From the NCBI GenBank assembly GCA_902492505.1, contig CABULU010000027.1, forward strand, positions 1 to 24,665: DNA of 24,665 bases. The letters are read 5' to 3'. This stretch comes from an uncultured Eubacteriales bacterium (GTDB taxonomy: Bacteria > Bacillota > Clostridia > Oscillospirales > QAKW01). Shown here in pieces: positions 21,518-24,665 of this stretch. Each line of letters begins with the position of its first letter. Position 1 is the stretch's first letter. The position numbers and the translations under genes are program-made. The notes under the pieces were generated by a model, which saw nothing but the letters and a program-made list of their open reading frames with translations, was not told the origin of the DNA and did not search any database.

Positions 21518-21763
21518 ATGCAGGAGCATATTTTTGAGAGAATGGCACGGGAGAGAAACATTTCAGTTGAGGAAATGCGAGCGATTATTTCTAAAAGGAT
21601 TGAGCAGGGCTGGAATAGTAACGATCCGGTCAAAAGAGAGCAATGGAGAAAAATTCCCTGTGCCGGAGAGATGCCAACGCCGGATGAATGGTTGCGGTAC
21701 GCAGTTGAAAGGATTAAAGATGATGGCCAGGAAGGTTTATTACGGAAATATTTGATTTGGTAG
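21518..21763 (+). CDS. Small protein resembling Spo0A C-terminal-type HTH proteins
   Basis: An 81-residue soluble protein, MQEHIFERMARERNISVEEMRAIISKRIEQGW...PVKREQWRKIPCAGEMPTPDEWLRYAVERIKDD. The opening helix-turn-helix pattern (IFERMARERNISVEEMRAIISKRI) and the PTPDEWLRYAVERI helix are like small clostridial proteins usually labelled by weak similarity to the Spo0A C-terminal domain; a function is not known. GGAGG lies 8 bases before ATG. It diverges from an XRE gene, and its 3' end overlaps the broken end of the SprT-like gene. Confidence 0.65.
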   Translation: MQEHIFERMARERNISVEEMRAIISKRIEQGWNSNDPVKREQWRKIPCAGEMPTPDEWLRYAVERIKDDGQEGLLRKYLIW

Positions 21764-22055
21764 TTACATTTTGAATACTATACATTAGATTGTAGAGATG
21801 CGCCATCTCATGCAGGAGCGTGGCTGCCAGCTCGAAGATGGGCCGGTCAAGGTACTCGGCACAGAGAGTGATTTCCCGATATTTCTCTCCGCTGGCGTTC
21901 CATATCTCGTTGATACTGCACCAGCCATAAGCCCCGCGCCCTCCGTCCGGCGATACAGTGATGGCCGGGCGGCTCAACTCGCCCTCGTAAAAATGCTCGT
22001 TGAACAGGTCGAACATCTCCTCGGTTTTTCTTACGATTTCAGATATTTGCAGCAT
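21714..22055 (-). pseudogene. SprT-like metalloprotease gene, 3'-truncated
   Basis: The first ~90 residues match a SprT-like zinc protease: IVRKTEEMFDLFNEHFYEGELSRPAITVSPDGGRGAYGWCS, then the active site LLHEMAHLYNL (His82, Glu83, His86). The family continues with a third His and a zinc ribbon or C-terminal region. Here the frame ends with an unrelated 23-residue tail (MYSIQNVTTKSNISV...) read from the adjacent module. Junction is near 21785. Start ATG 22055 has AAGGAGG 8 bases upstream; the longer frame to 22112 is unnecessary. Without the third metal ligand it is probably inactive. Confidence 0.8.
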
Positions 22056-22070
22056 GATTGCGTCCTCCTT

Positions 22071-22153
22071 AAAGATATGTTTTATTTCTGTGAGTGACAG
22101 CTTACACACCACCGGTCAAAAAGCAAGCTCTAAAGGACTTAAAACATATCTTT
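22071..22153. repeat. 13-bp inverted repeat flanking the sprT-like leader
   Basis: AAAGATATGTTTT (22071-22083) and AAAACATATCTTT (22141-22153) are perfect complements 57 bases apart, bracketing the 39-bp box. The left copy adjoins the sprT-like ribosome binding site. Confidence 0.6.
22089..22127 (-). promoter_or_regulatory. 39-bp upstream box, copy 1 (before sprT-like gene)
   Basis: 35 of 39 bases are identical to 22863-22901. On the minus strand both contain GGTGTGTAAGCTGT preceded by TTG-rich sequence, consistent with a shared promoter/operator: TTGCTT-16-TAAGCT here. Confidence 0.6.
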
Positions 22154-22168
22154 TTCACCGAGAACAGG

Positions 22169-22192
22169 AAAAGCCCCGCCGAAGCGGGGCCT
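22169..22192 (-). terminator. Terminator after the 206-residue conserved protein
   Basis: GCCCCGC (22173-22179) / GCGGGGC (22184-22190), minus strand followed by TTTTCC. It ends the transcript of the gene stopping at 22200. Confidence 0.8.
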
Positions 22193-22199
22193 TCTCGTT

Positions 22200-22820
22200 T
22201 TACTCTGCGGCAATGAAACCTTGTTCTTTCAGGCTTTCGATGAGGGCCGGATTTTCCGGGCCGGTCAAGGTTCCTTCTTTGTCAATGTTATAGCTTCCTA
22301 CTGCGAAAGCGTATGTCGGCGCTCTCAGATATTCCGGCTTTGCGCCAATGAAGTCGCCTACTGCTGCCACCAGCTCCTTGCGACGCACACCTGTCACATT
22401 ATAGGCCGCTTCGATGCCTTCCGGCTCATTTCCCACCGTGATAGGCTCACCGGGATCTTCCGCCGGGATTTCGTCGGTTTGTGGGCTTTCTTGCAGCGCG
22501 GTCTCTATTTCCGGCTCGGCAGCCTCCACGGCCATAACCTCTGTGCTTTCCTGTGCGGCGGCTTTGGCTGCGGCCTTCGCCGCTCGGCTTACTCTGGTGC
22601 GGGCCTCCGGGAATATCTCCGGCAGTGCGCCTTCCTCATAGTGGATTTCAAAGGTGATCTTCCCATCCATGTGTACGTTGAAATGGAAGTCGGTCATTTC
22701 CACCTCTTTCAGTGCGTCCGGCAGCTCGATGTTCTTATACCGCTTGACTTCCTCGCCGTTTACCATAAGGCAAACCGGAACCGCGTCCCTCAGTTTCGCT
22801 GTGATTTTTCCTGTTTTCAT
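22200..22820 (-). CDS. Conserved mobile-element protein of unknown function
   Basis: A 206-residue soluble protein in three parts. An N-terminal beta-rich domain (TGKITAKLRDAVPVCLMVNGEEVKRYKNIELPDALKEVEMTDFHFNVHMDGKITFEIHYE) is followed by an Ala/Glu/Pro-rich linker (about residues 80-135). The C-terminal part (YNVTGVRRKELVAAVGDFIGAKPEYLRAPTYAFAVGSYNIDKEGTLTGPENPALIESLKEQGF) looks like the start of a larger domain found in longer proteins on clostridial integrative elements. I do not know its function. Start ATG 22820 has AAAGGTGG 8 bases upstream; a GTG start four codons earlier overlaps that site and is less likely. It carries the same 39-bp box upstream as the sprT-like gene. Confidence 0.65.
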   Translation of the reverse strand: MKTGKITAKLRDAVPVCLMVNGEEVKRYKNIELPDALKEVEMTDFHFNVHMDGKITFEIHYEEGALPEIFPEARTRVSRAAKAAAKAAAQESTEVMAVEAAEPEIETALQESPQTDEIPAEDPGEPITVGNEPEGIEAAYNVTGVRRKELVAAVGDFIGAKPEYLRAPTYAFAVGSYNIDKEGTLTGPENPALIESLKEQGFIAAE

Positions 22821-22862
22821 TATCATTTCCACCTTTCATTTTGTGCTGGGGCTGTTGCCTTG

Positions 22863-22901
22863 TGTGAGTCACAGCTTACACACCACGGGTGAAAAATCAA
22901 G
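22863..22901 (-). promoter_or_regulatory. 39-bp upstream box, copy 2 (before conserved element protein)
   Basis: Same box as 22089-22127, with four substitutions; TTGATT-16-TAAGCT on the minus strand. It includes an imperfect dyad TGTGA / TACACA. Confidence 0.6.
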
Positions 22902-22920
22902 GCCTTTTTTGAAAAAGGTA

Positions 22921-22949
22921 TTGACAATTCACGCTGTCGTGCATATAAT
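22921..22949 (+). promoter_or_regulatory. Consensus promoter of the arsR-type operon
   Basis: TTGACA (22921-22926), 17 bases, TATAAT (22944-22949), followed by the dyad ATAGA-CATTTA-TCTAT (22955-22970), a likely ArsR operator at the start site. Confidence 0.85.
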
Positions 22950-22988
22950 AACACATAGACATTTATCTATAGGAGGTGATTGAGAGAG

Positions 22989-23297
22989 ATGGATGAAAAA
23001 AGAATTGCGGCAATTTTCAAAGCGTTTTGTGATGAAAATCGCATTAGGATTATAAAACTGCTGCGTTCAGGTGAAAAATGCGCCTGCAAGCTGTTGGAAG
23101 AAATCAATGTCACACAGCCTACGCTTTCCCACCATATGAAAATTCTTTGTGACTCGGAAATAGTTGTCGGGCGCAAAGAGGGAAAATGGACACACTATTC
23201 TATTTCAGAAAAAGGTGTGGAACAGGCAAAAGAATGTTTGCGGCAGTTGACAACACTTGATGTTGAAAGCGAAAATAAGTCGTGCTGTGAAAAGTGA
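22989..23297 (+). CDS. ArsR/SmtB-family metalloregulator
   Basis: A 102-residue winged-helix repressor. Opens with IAAIFKAFCDENRIRIIKLLRSGEKCACKLLEEINVTQPTLSHHMKILCDSEIVVGRKEGKWTHYSIS, the classic ArsR HTH. Cys-Ala-Cys in GEKCACKLL corresponds to the metalloid-binding ELCVCDL motif of arsenic-sensing ArsR, and the C-terminus ends CCEK. AGGAGGTGAT (22971-22980) precedes the start; ATG 22989 matches the family N-terminus, although TTG 22980 is in frame. First gene of a three-gene operon with an ArsP-type permease and a thioredoxin-like protein. It likely represses until thiol-reactive metalloid binds. Confidence 0.93.
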   Translation: MDEKRIAAIFKAFCDENRIRIIKLLRSGEKCACKLLEEINVTQPTLSHHMKILCDSEIVVGRKEGKWTHYSISEKGVEQAKECLRQLTTLDVESENKSCCEK

Positions 23298-23386
23298 GGA
23301 AGTTTATTTGAATGCTTTTCCGCACGACTTATATTCGGAATATTAAATCGACATAGTTCAATATGACTATATGAAAGGAGCTTTTT

Positions 23387-24400
23387 ATGGAGGCACTAAA
23401 AACAATTTGGGACTTTTTTCAAAATGAAGTCCTCGGTATGAACTGGCTGAATCGTCTCATTGAAACAATTTTGAACGCTTGCGGTTTAGATACCACGGGC
23501 AAAATAGGAGCGAGTATTCAGTTTTTCATCTATGATACCATAAAAATTATGGTACTGATTGGCGTTTTGATTTTGATTATCTCGTATATTCAAAGTTATT
23601 TCCCGCCCGAAAGAGCTAAAAAGATACTCGGCAGATTTCACGGAATATGGGCGAATATCATCGCCGCTCTGCTCGGTACGGTAACACCGTTTTGCTCGTG
23701 TTCTTCCATTCCGTTGTTTATCGGGTTTACAAGCGCAGGTTTGCCGCTTGGCGTTACATTCTCCTTTTTGATTTCTTCGCCGATGGTTGACCTCGGAAGC
23801 CTTGTCTTACTGATGAGTATTTTCGGCTGGAAAGTTGCTGTTTTATATGTAATATTCGGTTTGGTAATCGCTGTGGCTGGCGGAACGCTAATTGAAAAGT
23901 TGCACCTCGATAATCAAGTGGAAGAATATATCCGAAACGGTCACTCAATTGATGTTCCGCAGGAGGAGCTGCATTTCAAAGACCGTATGAAATTTGCGTG
24001 GGAACAGGTTGTTGAAACCGCTAAAAAGGTTGCTCCTTATGTTCTGATTGGCGTGGGCATTGGTGCTTTCATTCACAACTGGATTCCTGAAGAATTTATT
24101 GTCAAAGCACTTGGCGAAAATAATCCGTTTGGCGTAATTCTTGCTACGATAGTCGGTATTCCGATGTATGCGGATATTTTCGGTACAATTCCGATTGCAG
24201 AAGCCCTGCTTGCAAAAGGTGCTTTGCTCGGCGTTGTCCTTTCCTTTATGATGGGCGTTACTACGCTTTCGCTCCCTTCAATGATTATGCTTCGCAAGGC
24301 GGTCAAACCGAAACTGCTTGGTATTTTCATTGGAATATGTGCTGCTGGTATTATTATTGTAGGCTATCTTTTCAACGCAATACAATATTTAATTGTTTAA
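23387..24400 (+). CDS. ArsP/DUF318-family permease (organoarsenical or metalloid efflux)
   Basis: A 337-residue integral membrane protein with about eight transmembrane helices (from residue 50 to 335). The family motif TPFCSCSSIPLF, with Cys103 and Cys105, is present in helix 3, as is the second repeat GIPMYADIFGTIPIAEAL. ArsP proteins export trivalent organoarsenicals; other DUF318 permeases are less well defined, so the substrate is inferred from the ArsR neighbour. GGAG lies 8 bases before ATG. It sits 89 bases after arsR; that gap contains a small dyad ATAGT (23355-23359) / ACTAT (23368-23372). Confidence 0.88.
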   Translation: MEALKTIWDFFQNEVLGMNWLNRLIETILNACGLDTTGKIGASIQFFIYDTIKIMVLIGVLILIISYIQSYFPPERAKKILGRFHGIWANIIAALLGTVTPFCSCSSIPLFIGFTSAGLPLGVTFSFLISSPMVDLGSLVLLMSIFGWKVAVLYVIFGLVIAVAGGTLIEKLHLDNQVEEYIRNGHSIDVPQEELHFKDRMKFAWEQVVETAKKVAPYVLIGVGIGAFIHNWIPEEFIVKALGENNPFGVILATIVGIPMYADIFGTIPIAEALLAKGALLGVVLSFMMGVTTLSLPSMIMLRKAVKPKLLGIFIGICAAGIIIVGYLFNAIQYLIV

Positions 24401-24418
24401 TTTTAGGAGGTTATTATT

Positions 24419-24665
24419 ATGGCATTATTTAACTTTGGAAAGAAAAAGGAAGAAGAAAAGAAAACACCTGCTTGCGCTTGTAGCTGCGGTTGTGCTGCCA
24501 GCGAAGCAGAAAGCATTACAAACGATTGCTGTCCTGATTTGAAAGAGGGAGAAATCTGCTGTATCAAAGTGTTGGCAGGTTGTAAATCCTGTCACGAACA
24601 ATTTGAATACACAAAGCAGGCAGTAAAGGATATGGGACTTTCCGTAGAGGTCGAATACATTACCG
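24419..24665 (+). CDS. Cys-rich thioredoxin-fold protein (partial, runs off the window)
   Basis: 82 codons are visible. After a basic start (MALFNFGKKKEEEKK) comes a Cys cluster ACACSCGCA (Cys19, 21, 23, 25), Cys37-Cys38, then a redox-active-protein-like domain starting IKVLAGCKSCHEQFEYTKQAVKDMG with CxxC active site Cys55-Cys58. This is the small TM0996/MTH895-type thioredoxin fold often found next to DUF318 permeases. AGGAGG lies 8 bases before ATG and the gene follows the permease by 18 bases, so it is in the same operon. The Cys cluster could bind metalloid or pass it to the permease. Confidence 0.85.
   Translation, partial: MALFNFGKKKEEEKKTPACACSCGCAASEAESITNDCCPDLKEGEICCIKVLAGCKSCHEQFEYTKQAVKDMGLSVEVEYIT

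Noticed and set aside
1..24665. CRISPR array or complete insertion sequence
   Set aside because: No regularly spaced repeats, no cas genes and no intact transposase were seen on either strand.

Overview
The window looks like a chromosomal stretch of a Gram-positive anaerobe of the class Clostridia, probably a gut-type Oscillospirales or Lachnospirales relative. This is inferred from strong AGGAGG ribosome binding sites, textbook sigma-A promoters, many TTG starts, CCA-encoding tRNA genes, and gene families typical of such genomes. No species is recognised.

Positions 1-9843 look like ordinary core or near-core chromosome. They hold the 3' half of a tRNA-Arg(CCG) gene with its terminator, an AraC-type regulator, a YtcJ-like amidohydrolase, a MarR regulator in overlapping order with two ABC exporter half-transporters (a heterodimer with one degenerate ATP site), an SGNH hydrolase followed by a histidine phosphatase, a tRNA-Leu(GAG), and the tRNA methylthiotransferase MtaB. 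The MarR operon and the SGNH gene diverge from two perfect TTGACA-17-TATAAT promoters. The marR promoter carries a nested palindrome that is very probably the MarR operator.

Positions 9844-12416 are a transition zone with small HTH regulators and genomic scars. There are two small XRE proteins (the second preceded by a tandem 19-bp repeat), a beheaded XRE gene remnant, and an orphan Imm5-like immunity gene whose natural start is separated from its body by a -1 frame change at an A7 run. There is also a GC-rich structured non-coding segment, and a broken PIN-domain/TPR-like gene pair.

Positions 12417-22900 form an integrative mobile element, mostly transcribed leftwards. It has three consecutive serine-recombinase-family genes (two complete large serine recombinases around one lacking the catalytic domain), a MazF toxin overlapping a tiny ORF, and a gene-free segment with several inverted repeats. 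Further right are a sigma-like HTH protein with its ribosome binding site inside a hairpin, a long terminator/attenuator-like RNA, a Cys-depleted zinc ribbon, an ImmA/IrrE protease and a LexA-like repressor under an SOS-like dyad. Beyond these lie a 5'-truncated WYL regulator, a small XRE/81-residue-ORF module, a 3'-truncated SprT-like gene and an element-type conserved protein. The XRE module sits exactly between the two truncated genes. The SprT-like and conserved-protein genes share a duplicated 39-bp upstream box.

Positions 22921-24665 are an ArsR-type operon on the + strand: repressor, ArsP/DUF318-type permease with a Cys motif, and a Cys-rich thioredoxin-fold protein cut by the window edge. 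It is probably a metalloid or thiol-reactive-compound resistance cargo.

All assignments come from reading the sequence and from recalled family knowledge; no database search was run.
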